This document shows positions 10,508-19,982 of a DNA stretch of 64,000 bases, piece by piece. The stretch spans positions 1-64,000 of the forward strand of contig CALOBR010000016.1 of NCBI GenBank assembly GCA_942491665.1, read 5' to 3'. The notes beneath the pieces were generated by a model. That model had not been told where the DNA came from, did not search any database, and saw only the letters and a list, made by a program, of their open reading frames with translations. The position numbers were made by a program, and so were the translations under genes. Position 1 is the first letter of the stretch. Each line of letters begins with the position of its first letter. The stretch is from CAVQGZ01 sp942491665 (GTDB taxonomy: Bacteria > Actinomycetota > Actinomycetes > Jiangellales > Jiangellaceae).

Positions 10508-13500
10508 ATGCTTTTCTCGTTCCAGACGATAACCTGGACCTGCTGAGGGCGACGCATCAAGGGCGGATCAGCCTCGGGGGATTCAATTACCTAAGCGAGC
10601 TTCGCCATTGCGCGCATGGCCGCGATGGCCGTGCGCCGGGAGGGGCTGAGCCTGCTCGGTGTGCCGACGCAGCTGAGATACGACTGGGGCGAGGATCTCG
10701 ACGAGCGGTGGAGCGACTCGACCGTTTGCTTCACGCAATGCAAGAAGGTTAAAGACATCGGGCAACCCGCTCCCTTGGCGGGCATCCTACTCGGTTTCGC
10801 ACCCAAGCTGCTCTGGGTCCGGCCGGAGGACAGAGCGCAAATACGCCTTCGCCTGGTTTGCACGGATCCCAGGTTCTCTCCCGGAGGGGCTTTGTCTGCG
10901 CGCATTTCCGACTCGCGCGATGCCGTAAAGACGACATTTCTCGACGACGCTGTTTGCGCTCGGCCAAGGCGCGGTGTCGATCGACGACGGGGCAGGACGC
11001 CGCTGACGCTTTTGGTCAACGAGGCGCTCTTCGATCTCTTGTAAGGGAGACCGGACGGAAGCGGGTCTATCTGTCGGGGGATGTCCATCAGGATCATCCA
11101 GCGGGGCCGATCCTGCATGCCGAACGCGAGGCCCTGGAGGCTGCTTCGGAAGAGCACCTGTCGGGATTGAAGCGCAGCACCAACGCGAGGCTATTGCGCG
11201 GTTGGGCGAGGCCTGTTGCACGAGAACCTCATCGCGTTCGACCCCGCGAGCGATGAAGCCCGATTCCCAGCGGACGCACGCCTCGACTCCACATCCGCCG
11301 CGAAGACGTCGCCACTGCGCTCTTCGAGTATCGGCGCCACGAGGGAAGAAGGCTCCCGTTCCAGGTTGTCGGCCGGGAATTTCTTCGCGATCAGCAGGCC
11401 AAGCCCAAGAGTGAGTTCGTCGCTCGGCCACCGGAATGGACCGACGTCGCCCACGGGACCGATGCTGCCATCAAGTTTCTCGAGCGCGATCAGACAGAGG
11501 CGCTGGAGCAGACCGTTGTCGAGGATCTCATCGAGCCCTTGCGCCGCGGAACCAACCAGCGGCTGGCCGTGAAATTCGTTCTTGGCCCGCCGGGTTCCGG
11601 CAAGAGCACCCTTGTAAGACGGGTGGCGGCAAAACTGGTTCAAGAAGGCCGAGTCGCAGTAGCCGATCCGGGCGTGTACCTGGACAATGTCGATGATCCC
11701 GACCGCTTCTGCGAGAAGCTCGATGAGCTTGCTCGTCAAGGCGTGCCGGTTCTCCTGGTCCTCGACGATCCGCTATATGCCGAATCCACCTGGCCGGACT
11801 GATCTCTTGCGCCAAGCTCGCCGTGCCCGGTGCAGGCCAAGTGGCAGTGCTCGCTGCTTCCCCGACTTTCCTCTATGACAGATACAAGTCTCTGCTGCGG
11901 GGGAGAATTCAGAAAACCGAGTTTCGAATCGCGCCCCGCAAGCGCTCAGGAACGTCGCGGGCTGGACCAGCTCTATGGATACGAATCGGCCGAAACCGGG
12001 GAATCGGAGGACGATTTTTTGGTTCTCGCGATGCAGCGTGCTGCCGGCGTTTCGTTCGACGAGATCATCCGGCGCCTGTGGGAGACGTTGAACGGCGGAC
12101 AGCCGATTGCCGCGGATGGCGCGTTCGAAGACTATCCGTGGGAGGTCCGTGCCTTTCTGGTGACCTGCTTCTTTCACCGCGTCTATCTGCCTTGCCCGGG
12201 GCCCGATCCTCCGAGCCGTCTTGAACAGGCCGGCGGAATTGCCACCGGACGGTCCATCACCGATGCGCTTGGGCAGCTGACCCATCAGGAAGGGTTGGGC
12301 CATCTTCCGAACAAGGGCTCCGGACGTCCATCGCCATTTTCTCCTTCATCGGAGACCAGATCTCCGCTGCCCACCAACGAATTGCGGAACATGCCTGGAC
12401 ACTTCGTCCGGCCGAGTGGCGCCCCCTGAACGACCTGATCGTACAGGCATCGCTTGCCGTGCCGGAATCAATCATGGCGGTGGGCATTTTGGCCGCCGCG
12501 CTCGACGGCAAGGGTGAGTACCGGTTTCGCCAACGACCTTGCCGCAGCCTGGAAGCGCGTCCAGAGACAAAAACAGTACCTCTATGTAGCTTATTCACGG
12601 TCCTGGATCGAAGCGGCTGCACTCACCTTGCGAGAAAGCTCGCCGCTAGTCTGAATGCACATGCAACGGCGGTTCCGGACGGCTGGCTGGCGGCTTTGGC
12701 GCTCTGGTTTGATTCCGGGCCTTCCGAAAAAGAGCGAGCTTTTCCGCCGACCCTGGACTTGCGGGCCTTAATCGACGCGGCTGATTTTTCCATCGCCCAG
12801 CGCAGAGCCGTCATGTTTGCTAACAAACTCCAGGCCGCGGAGATGGCTGCTTTCAGAAAGCGGCTCTTTGAGAGTCTGAACGGAAAGCTCGACTGGGCGC
12901 TCGGCCCGCCACTGTTGACCTGGCTGGTTGCGGGCTCACCGATCAAAGAGGGCGTCCTCTTTGATATCGCAGGTTACCGCATGGCTTGACGAACATCTCG
13001 GCGACACGACCGTCCGAACCCAGTACCTGGCGTACCTGATGAAGCTCCCGGATACAGAGTTCGAGAAACAGCGGCGGCAGGCGGCCGAGGACACGGCGCG
13101 ATGGCTCGAAACGCATCTCGAGGACACGAACGTCCGAACCCAGTACCTGGCGTACCTGATGAAGCTGCCGGATAAAGAGTTCGAAGAAGAGCGGCGGCAG
13201 GCGGCCAAGGACACGGCGGGATGGCTTGAAGCGCATCCGCAGGCAACTGATGTGCGAACGCAGTACTTGGCGTACCTGATGAAGCTGCCGGATAAAGAGT
13301 TCGAGGAGAAGAGCGGCGGCAGGCGGCCGAGGACACGGCACGATGGCTCGAAACGCATCTCGAGGACACGAACGTCCGAACCCAGTACCTGGCGTACCTG
13401 ATGAAGCTGCCGGATAAAGAGTTCAAGAAAAAAGAGCGGCGGCAGGCGACCAAGGATACGGCGCGATGGTTCGAAACGCATCCCGAGGACACGAGCGTCC

Positions 13501-14329
13501 GAACCCAGTACCTGACGTACCTGATGAAGCTGCCGGATAAAGAGTTCAAAGAAGAGCGGCGGCAGGCGACCAAGGATACGGCGCGATGGCTCGGCAAGAG
13601 CATCCGCAGGCAACATGCAGGCGCAGTACTTTGCGTACTTAACTGAAGCTCCCGGACGGGAGATTCGAGGACGAGCGGCTGCAGGCGTTGGAGAGCACGC
13701 ATGCGCAATCGGCTCGATAGCAATGCCGCACCAGATGATCTCAGGATGGGTTATGCAGCATTTGCTACCAAGGTGGCAGTCGACTCCGCAATCTGTTAGG
13801 AGTTGAGGACCTTCTCCGCGCACTTGCAAAAGACTTACCTCGCTCATTCAACGTGTGCCATATCTACGGGAACTACTTACTGAAATCCGAGCGGTTCGAG
13901 GAGGCTGCGCACCAATTCCAAGAATCCGTTCGAATTCACCAGGGACATGTGGCCTCCCGGTTGGGTTTAGCAACGGCGCTAAAGGAAATGAAAGAGTTTC
14001 CAAGCGCAGAATCGGAGCTCCGACATGCGCTTTGGTGGGCCAAAAAAACTAAGGGAGCAACCGCACCGGTCCAGTCGGCGCTCGGCTGGCTCTACGTCGA
14101 ACTGCAAAACTGGAAAGACGCACGTGCTGCGTTTCAGGCCGCAGCCGCCGAGATGCCCGATTACTTCGGAAATTCTTGGGGGATCGGCCGAGCCGAACTC
14201 GAGCTCGGGAACTACGCCGCGGCCGCACAGTCCTTGCGCCGCGTCCTTGCCGCTCCTGACCTCAAGCCTCCTGCAAGCGACGAGGTCGAAGCCCTTCTGG
14301 AGCGATGTTTGCCCCATCTGGAGGAGTAA
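10508..14329 (+). pseudogene. Nuclease-NTPase-repeat protein (Cap4/DUF4297-like + P-loop NTPase + 40-aa repeats + TPR), Avs/STAND-like
   Basis: Candidate antiviral sensor-effector of about 1,250 residues. N-terminus (10,508-10,900): GRISLGGFNYQ followed, after an indel, by RAFAIARM, and then DSTVCFTQCKKVKD, the QxK of a PD-(D/E)XK (Cap4/DUF4297-like) nuclease. Middle: Walker A GPPGSGKST (11,584) and Walker B VPVLLVLDDP (about 11,750), with helical STAND-like linker after it. Then a helical region (12,000-12,980), at least six 40-residue repeats (12,977-13,660), and TPRs to 14,329 (YGNYLLKSERFEEAAHQFQE, AWKDARAAFQAA-like). At least six frameshifts; clean stretches between them look under selection. 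The layout resembles Avs proteins, in which a sensed phage protein triggers the nuclease. The assignment rests on architecture, not on a database match. Start near 10,508 is inferred. Confidence 0.65.
12977..13660 (+). repeat. 120-bp tandem repeats encoding 40-residue helical repeats
   Basis: The phrase CAGTACCTGGCGTACCTGAT and its close variants recur at 13,021, 13,141, 13,261, 13,383, 13,506 and 13,624, a 120-base period with small indels. The encoded unit is about VRTQYLAYLMKLPDKEFEEE followed by a RRQAAKDTARWLETHPEDT half. Nucleotide identity between copies is very high, which implies recent expansion or gene conversion. Two indels (about 13,310 and 13,600) are of 2 bases and break the frame. 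Confidence 0.9.
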
Positions 14330-14556
14330 TCCGAAGAGGTTGCCTGTCAGGATCGGGTTGCGCTGAAGCGTCTCCGAGATCGCTTAACCGCCCCGAGTCA
14401 AACGCGCGGCTATACGCGCGTGCCGCTCGATGGCCGTCTTATCTCGGCCGCGCACCGCTTGTGTTCCAGCGCCTCGACAAGACTGTCCAGTGCCGGATCG
14501 TGCGGACAGGATAGTTGCGCCTCGGCCTTGGTGCTCGATATCCGCCATTCTCGCGC

Positions 14557-17007
14557 CTACGCGGCAATGGCCCGATCCTCTTCGAAGCCGAATGCCCGCG
14601 ACGCTGCAACCGCGTCGCCCTCGAAGTTGCGGGTGATCTCGATCGAAATCAGACTGTCGCCGGGGAACGCGGGGCTGAGCTCGAGTGTGAGATAGTCGAA
14701 CAACGCGCGCTCGTGAACGGCGACGATCAGTTGCCGATCCAATCCCTTGGACAGCGTGCGGAGCAGCGCTGCGAACTGAGCGATATGTACGTCGTCCATC
14801 GACTGGACCGGGTCGTCGAGCACGAGCCAGGGCATACGCATCGGCACCGACAGATGAAGCGCCAGAAAGAGGGTGAGTGCCGCGGTATTGAGATTGCCAT
14901 GGCTCAGCATCGCGCCAGGCGAGCCTGACGACTTGCCCGATCGGTGCAGCGTCTCGAGCACCGCTTCGACTGTGCCGCCGTCACCAGTTGGCAACTTGAA
15001 CGCGGGTACGAACTGTTCTGACGGCGCGAGCCGAACGAATAGGTCCCGCCAAATCTTGTTGAGTGAAGTGTTGAACACCCTTTTGACGATGCTCGACCGC
15101 ACCTTGTCGGCGGCATCGGCAATGTTCTTCGCTCTCCCCCGACATTGCTTGACCTGTTCTATCGCCTGCTCGACCGTCCTCAAGTGATCGGCCGCCCTCT
15201 CCTTTTCAGCAGTCAATGCGGTGATCTCATTAAGATCCTTTGCCAGCAGTTCGAGCTGCGAAAGGGCGCGAACTCGCAGCGAGACGATACTCTCCGCCTT
15301 CTCGATGCGCTCGACCAAGATTCGGTCGCCTTCCTTCAGCGCATCATCGATCCCGACGAAGCTGCTTGCCGGTCGATTGATCACGTTTTGAATAAGCGTT
15401 TCGATCTCCGGCAGCAAGGACGTCGAGAGCTCGTCGCGCCGTCGCGCCCGCATCAATGCGTCGCGCGCATCCATGGCCTCGGCCATCAAGCGCGTTCCGG
15501 TCTCCGCGGCGTCGGCAAGGGCTTTCAATCGCTGGGCCGCACTCGCCATCTGTGCCGCGCGAGCCCTCAGCTCCCCCTGTTCCTCGGCAGACAGAACATC
15601 GCTAGGTGCACTCAGCAGGTCCCGCCGCGCAGCTGTCAGACGGTTACTCTCCTCGGCGCGCTCATTGGCCATAGCCTGGAGGCGTCCCGCCTCGCTGGTA
15701 AGCGATGCAATCTTGGTGGCGATATGCGCTGCCAACGGCCCTGCATCGAGCTCAGCGAAATTACGATTGCACACAGGGCAGACTTCATCCCGAACATGGG
15801 ATGCTACCCCCGCCAGCGCGCTCGCCAACGACTTGGCATCTTGGGCGCTGCTCGCCAGCGCTTTGTCGAGCTCATCAATCCGGGTCGTCGCGCGCTGGAT
15901 GGTCGCATTCAACGCCGTGACTCGCTCGGCGGCGGACGCGCTCCTGTTAAGCAAGGTGGTGCAGCGGGTTGCCTCGACGTTCGCGCGGCGCTCTGCAGTA
16001 GCGCGGCTCGTCTCCGGACCGTCGTCCACCGCCTGAACATCCGAAAAGATCGATCGCACGATATCGACGGCGGTTTCCAACTCCTTACCCGGTCCGGTCC
16101 GCCAGGCATTCAGGGCGTCGATAGCGGTCTGCTGTCGTCGCTCCTTGCCTGCGACGTCGTGGCTTGCTTCCTCGGTTGGCAGCGAACGCCAGCGTTCGCT
16201 GAGCCCCTTCAGCTCGGACCGCGTGCGTGTGAGATCGGTAAGCAGGCGTTCCTCGTCGCGCTGCGCCTCTAGCTGCGCGCGAAGTGCGGCGAGGTCTGTA
16301 TCAGCGCCTACGACCCTGCGCGACTCCGGCGACAGCTGGCCCAGCGTGCTGTTCAGTTCGGCGAGTCGCTCCGCCGATGACTGCTTCACAGTCGTGATCG
16401 ACTGACCGATGTGGGTTACTTCGTCCTCAAGTGAACCGAGCAGCGCCTCGAGGCGGCGATACTGCGGGACCAGATTGCGAATGCGGGCTACGTGGCGCGC
16501 GGGCTGGAGCCCGTCGACCAGAGCATCGAGCGGGTCGAGCCCGAGCAACTCCTTGACGAACTGCGTTAGCGGAGAGGTGGTGGTCGTCTTTTGGTCGTCA
16601 TAGATTTCGAGAAGGCGCCCGAGCGTGGCCTGGGGGAGATAGCAGCGCTCCGAGAAGAAATGGGCGTCGCCCGGGTCGAGCAACGGCGTGGACTCGAAGC
16701 GCGTATCGCTAAATGCGAGCGAGCCACCAGTACGTGCTCCAGCGTGCTGAGGAGCCGTTGTCGTAAGCTCGATCGAGCCGCCGCCAGTGCCGAGCGTTGT
16801 GAGGTACGGCCGATAGCCGTTCCCTTCGGCTGCGAGGTGCGCGATCCTGCCCGTGAGTCCAAGCTCGAGCGCCGAAAGCGTGCTCGTCTTCCCCATGCCA
16901 TTGGTGCCATGGATGAGCACGACCTGCGCATCCAGCGGAATCACAACCTTGCCGCGAAGGCTGCGGAAGTTCTCGATGACGAGTGTCTTCAGGCGAGGCG
17001 TCGTCAT
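14557..17007 (-). CDS. SMC/Rad50-like ATPase (LmuB / ABC-3C ATPase-like)
   Basis: 816 residues, intact. N-terminal ABC half: KTLVIENFRSLRGKVVIPLD then Walker A GTNGMGKTS at residues 34-42. Two long coiled-coil arms (about 190-400 and 430-600) are joined at a zinc hook CPVC (C410, C413), as in Rad50. The C-terminal half has a signature-like LSHGNLNTAAL (about 701-711), Walker B WLVLDD (D731/D732) with D-loop PVQSMDD, and a switch-like LIVAVHERALF. ATG 17007 overlaps the stop of the middle gene (ATGA). It is the last gene of a coupled operon with a SIR2 protein. This is the expected core ATPase of Lamassu or related ABC-3C defence systems: it would sense phage DNA structures and release the effector. 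The system name is inferred. Confidence 0.85.
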   Translation of the reverse strand: MTTPRLKTLVIENFRSLRGKVVIPLDAQVVLIHGTNGMGKTSTLSALELGLTGRIAHLAAEGNGYRPYLTTLGTGGGSIELTTTAPQHAGARTGGSLAFSDTRFESTPLLDPGDAHFFSERCYLPQATLGRLLEIYDDQKTTTTSPLTQFVKELLGLDPLDALVDGLQPARHVARIRNLVPQYRRLEALLGSLEDEVTHIGQSITTVKQSSAERLAELNSTLGQLSPESRRVVGADTDLAALRAQLEAQRDEERLLTDLTRTRSELKGLSERWRSLPTEEASHDVAGKERRQQTAIDALNAWRTGPGKELETAVDIVRSIFSDVQAVDDGPETSRATAERRANVEATRCTTLLNRSASAAERVTALNATIQRATTRIDELDKALASSAQDAKSLASALAGVASHVRDEVCPVCNRNFAELDAGPLAAHIATKIASLTSEAGRLQAMANERAEESNRLTAARRDLLSAPSDVLSAEEQGELRARAAQMASAAQRLKALADAAETGTRLMAEAMDARDALMRARRRDELSTSLLPEIETLIQNVINRPASSFVGIDDALKEGDRILVERIEKAESIVSLRVRALSQLELLAKDLNEITALTAEKERAADHLRTVEQAIEQVKQCRGRAKNIADAADKVRSSIVKRVFNTSLNKIWRDLFVRLAPSEQFVPAFKLPTGDGGTVEAVLETLHRSGKSSGSPGAMLSHGNLNTAALTLFLALHLSVPMRMPWLVLDDPVQSMDDVHIAQFAALLRTLSKGLDRQLIVAVHERALFDYLTLELSPAFPGDSLISIEITRNFEGDAVAASRAFGFEEDRAIAA

Positions 17008-17588
17008 TCGTCCTCACCTTCTTGCAGCGCTGGCTCGACCAAGCTGCCGATCGAGCGGGCGAGCACCTGCTCGACGTCGACGTTGCCATGGGGCGCAGCT
17101 AGCACCAACTCTTCCAACAACGCACCCTCGGCCTTACTGGGGACTTGGCGGCGTAAGTCACCTTCCCAGTCGAGCATGGTATCGACCACCGCCGGTTCCT
17201 TGAGCGGCAAAAGCACGGAGAGCCACTCGCGTACCTCTTCGAGCGCGTCAGGACCGACAGGGGCTCCCACGGCAAGCACGCGGCATACTTTGCTGATCGA
17301 TCGCACCATCTCCGGCCGCGGTTGCCCGGATGTCAGCACGGCGGTAACCGGCCGCTTGGAACGCATCACATCGAGGGCGCGCGTTAGAGCGAGGACCTTC
17401 CTGGTTACGGCATCGTCGGCCGTGTCACCCGTGATCTCAATGACGATAACAACATCATTGGCCTTCTCGCTGGCAATCAACGCATGGGTGAACTCGAACA
17501 ACAGCGAGCCGACCTTGAACGGCCTGGGCAGCTCGCGATAGCCGCCTTCGTCGACAAGGATTTTGACGACGTTTTCAGTTGTAGTCAC
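17004..17588 (-). CDS. 194-residue middle component of the SIR2-ATPase operon (LmuC/ABC-3C middle-like)
   Basis: No family is recognised with certainty. The GTG start at 17588 overlaps the TGA of the SIR2 gene (GTGA), and its own stop overlaps the ATPase start, so the three products are probably made in fixed ratio. The sequence suggests a small alpha/beta domain: KVGSLLFEFTHALIA, NDVVIVIEITGDTADDAV, LALTRALDVMRSKRPVTAVL, followed by a helical acidic tail ending PALQEGEDE. Length and position match the small accessory subunit found between effector and SMC ATPase in Lamassu/ABC-3C operons. It is acidic and has no signal peptide or TM segment. An alternative is a degenerate nuclease fold, but no catalytic pattern stands out. 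Confidence 0.7.
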   Translation of the reverse strand: MTTTENVVKILVDEGGYRELPRPFKVGSLLFEFTHALIASEKANDVVIVIEITGDTADDAVTRKVLALTRALDVMRSKRPVTAVLTSGQPRPEMVRSISKVCRVLAVGAPVGPDALEEVREWLSVLLPLKEPAVVDTMLDWEGDLRRQVPSKAEGALLEELVLAAPHGNVDVEQVLARSIGSLVEPALQEGEDE

Positions 17589-19357
17589 AGCGCCACCTCG
17601 CCGCGAAAGCGCTCTCGTAGATCGTCGAGATCGTTAGCTTCGGCGAGCATAGGTCCGAACCCTATGTAGCGTGGCCCAATCGTGCCGTTGCGCCAATTCG
17701 AGCTTGGATTCCGTTGCTGGCGATCGACGACCCCTCCTGAGCAGATCACCACGACGTCGTCATCGTCGTCGTCGAACGCGCCGCAGTTCATCAGACTGGT
17801 GATGGTGTAGTCGTTAGCAGCAAGAAAAACGCGCGCATTGCCATTCGGTGACGCGAGCCGCAGTGCGCCCGCCCGGGCGTCGGTCGGATCATCGACTGAC
17901 GTTGCCCAAGCAGACGCCTGCTCGTCAAGTCCGATCAAACCGAGTGCCGCCGCCGCTTCCCGCTGGCCAGAACTCTGAAGCGCAAGCTTGCCCTTGATGC
18001 GATGGGCCGGGCCATCGTCGATCGGGAAGTAAGCTGGAACGCCAGACGGAATGGTGCCGTTCTGCAGTTGGTGCCGGGCGCGGGCAACGCCGCGCGCGAT
18101 GCCCCTCGCAAACGCCACGCGGTCGCCGTTGTCTGCTTCAGCGACGCGATTGCGCAGGTGTCGGAGCCCGTCCGCGATCGCGCTATGTGCAGTGTCATCG
18201 AGATTGGGAGCGCCAACGTCGCTGGCGAGTACCTCCAGCTTTGTCGTCAATACCTGCAGCAGCAAAGCGAGCAAGAGGGGTTTGGCATAGGCTTGGAGGC
18301 GCGCGGACTCACAGATTGTCTCGCGGTTGTTCTCATATTCCGCTTCACCATAGCTGACGATTAATAGGTTCTTTTGATCGTCGCCGAGTTCCTGAGCCGA
18401 GAAAACAATCGGTCTTGGCGTATCGGTCCACTTCCAGCCTTGGTGAGCGTTCACGGTGCTGAACAGATCTTTGATGTCCTCGTCCTGCGCCGACATACCT
18501 ATCATCAGCGTGCGACTGCGCTGGATTAGCGCGTGCAGTTGGTCGCGGACGATCTTGAACCTTTCGTTGTTCTTCCAGCCAGTGATCTGGGCGGATCGGG
18601 CGACCAGGAGAGGACGGTACTCGTCCTCGTTGGCGATTGCGCGCAGGGCGCAACCGTGAAATTTGTATAGCTTCGCTGCAGCGGGCGGTCCGCGCAAATC
18701 CTCGCCGGTGACGGTGATCTGGTAAACGCTCTCCGGATCCGCATAGCCGAGTTCGTTCATCGCCGCCTCGAGCAGGCCGTCCCAGTTCGCCGAGGCGAGA
18801 TCGGTCACAGTGCCCTCAAGCACGAGCATGCCAATGGCAAGATGCTCGGCATCGGCCGGCTGGCTGGAGAAGGTGTTGGCGAAATCGAGACCAACCCAAA
18901 GCAAATGATCGAGTGTTTCGCCAGGAAGCTCAACCGATAGGACGGCGGAATATTGATTCCACAAGCGCTTGAGTAGGCTACGCAAACAGGGCCATGTGTC
19001 GGCTGGCTGACTCAGGTCGATCTCGTCGCGCTCCTCCGGCGAGGGCGCGGCCATGTCGATGATTTTGTCCAAGGCATCTCTGTGGTCACCGGTGGGATCA
19101 GCGTTCACCCGACTGCGAAGAAACTCGATCAGCTTGGAGAGCACGCCGTCAAGACCTATGACGCGATCGCGCGAAATGCCTGACCCCAGCCAAAAGGCAT
19201 AACGTCCCTGAGTTATACCCTCGACGACATCGGCGAAGCGGGCGTCGAGCAGATTGAGCGTCTCCTTGACCGTGATTGTTGCTGCGTTTGGCAAGCCCGC
19301 TTTCTCCTTCGCATAGTCCGAAAATTCTAGCGCGCAGTCCTGCTCCTGGCCATTCAA
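17585..19357 (-). CDS. SIR2-domain effector (LmuA-Sir2-like), first gene of the operon
   Basis: 590 residues, intact. N-terminal SIR2-like domain: YAFWLGSGISRDRV with the NAD-binding GSGIS (58-62), DLASANWDGLLE with conserved Asn/Asp (191-193), and LYKFHG with the expected catalytic His (H234). SIR2 domains in defence systems deplete NAD+ and abort infection. The C-terminal half (about 340-590) is helical then beta-rich, has an unusual FDDDDDD tract near residue 533, and resembles no catalytic domain I know; it is probably the part that docks on the ATPase. The only usable start is TTG 19357, weak and perhaps deliberately limiting for a toxic effector. No promoter was resolved upstream. Confidence 0.8.
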   Translation of the reverse strand: MNGQEQDCALEFSDYAKEKAGLPNAATITVKETLNLLDARFADVVEGITQGRYAFWLGSGISRDRVIGLDGVLSKLIEFLRSRVNADPTGDHRDALDKIIDMAAPSPEERDEIDLSQPADTWPCLRSLLKRLWNQYSAVLSVELPGETLDHLLWVGLDFANTFSSQPADAEHLAIGMLVLEGTVTDLASANWDGLLEAAMNELGYADPESVYQITVTGEDLRGPPAAAKLYKFHGCALRAIANEDEYRPLLVARSAQITGWKNNERFKIVRDQLHALIQRSRTLMIGMSAQDEDIKDLFSTVNAHQGWKWTDTPRPIVFSAQELGDDQKNLLIVSYGEAEYENNRETICESARLQAYAKPLLLALLLQVLTTKLEVLASDVGAPNLDDTAHSAIADGLRHLRNRVAEADNGDRVAFARGIARGVARARHQLQNGTIPSGVPAYFPIDDGPAHRIKGKLALQSSGQREAAAALGLIGLDEQASAWATSVDDPTDARAGALRLASPNGNARVFLAANDYTITSLMNCGAFDDDDDDVVVICSGGVVDRQQRNPSSNWRNGTIGPRYIGFGPMLAEANDLDDLRERFRGEVAL

Positions 19358-19706
19358 ATTGGCAGTGGTATCGAGCGACTCACGCTCTTGAGTGTCGGCG
19401 GGTGGCCGCGTCCGACCGAGATAGCTCCTCCCCTCCGGAGCATCGGACTCCCGATCACTACCGCGGGTGGAACGTCCCGCTCCTGCGGCGCTGGATTATA
19501 CGCCTTGGCGCACAATCGGTAACCAACATGGCAGCAAAGACCGGGTGCTCGAACCCACCTCTTCCGAGGGACAGACATTGGGACAGTGTTTCCGCCGGCA
19601 GCCGCAAGTTGAGAGTCCGCTTCCTGTACGTCGCCTGCCCGCCTTTTCTCACAGACCTCGGTGACCGCCGGCGTTCGCCAGCCGGCCCCTGAGGGTCCGG
19701 CGAGCG
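19358..19706. other. Noncoding region upstream of the SIR2 operon
   Basis: The SIR2 operon promoter should lie here. Open frames on either strand show no domain. A small self-complementary GGGTGCTCGAACCC lies near 19,540. No clear -35/-10 pair could be chosen. Confidence 0.4.
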
Positions 19707-19841
19707 TCAGCAGCTGTTTGGCGTTAAGCAACGCCTACCGCCGCCGGTGATGACCGGCTCGCCTCGTCGTTGCCCCACCCCGCCTGCCACTACCGCCGCT
19801 ACCGCGGCGGCAGGCATCTGATAACCCTAAACAGCTGCTGC
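19707..19841. repeat. Long imperfect palindrome, 35-bp arms (right flank of the defence island)
   Basis: CAGCAGCTGTTT (19,707) starts an arm that runs to ACGCCTACCGCC and pairs with GGCGGCAGGCATCTGATAAC, ending AAACAGCTGCTG (19,841), with a few mismatches and about 65 bases between arms. The inner right arm matches the right arm of the 9,690-9,796 palindrome over about 27 bases with 3 differences. Confidence 0.75.
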
Positions 19842-19888
19842 CCGTTGACAAACTGAGGAGCCGAAAGACAGCCTACACGGGCAGAAAC

Positions 19889-19906
19889 CGCCCACAGCGG
19901 TGGGCG
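19889..19906. terminator. Short GC-rich hairpin, possible terminator
   Basis: CGCCCAC, loop AGCG, GTGGGCG form a perfect 7-bp stem about 75 bases downstream of the thioredoxin/DsbD-like gene (minus strand). There is no T-tract, so the role is uncertain. Confidence 0.35.
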
Positions 19907-19982
19907 AGTCCCGGAAACCTGGTGTGGATGAATCCCCAGAGACTCCGGCGGGATAACCTGAGCGACAACACCCGGGAGCGCC

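Noticed and set aside
12985..13660. CRISPR array
   Set aside because: Units are 120 bp, contiguous and coding, with no spacer structure and no cas genes nearby.
12936..13847. Minus-strand repeat protein over the tandem repeats
   Set aside because: It is antisense to the 40-residue repeats; the plus-strand product agrees with known helical repeat patterns and continues into TPRs.
19530..19560. tRNA-like T-arm (GGTTCGAGCACC)
   Set aside because: Stems do not pair as a T-arm and no anticodon or acceptor stem is present.
19720..19830. Integron attC site (GTTAAGC present)
   Set aside because: A matching RYYYAAC core at the right spacing was not found, nor is there an integron integrase in the window.
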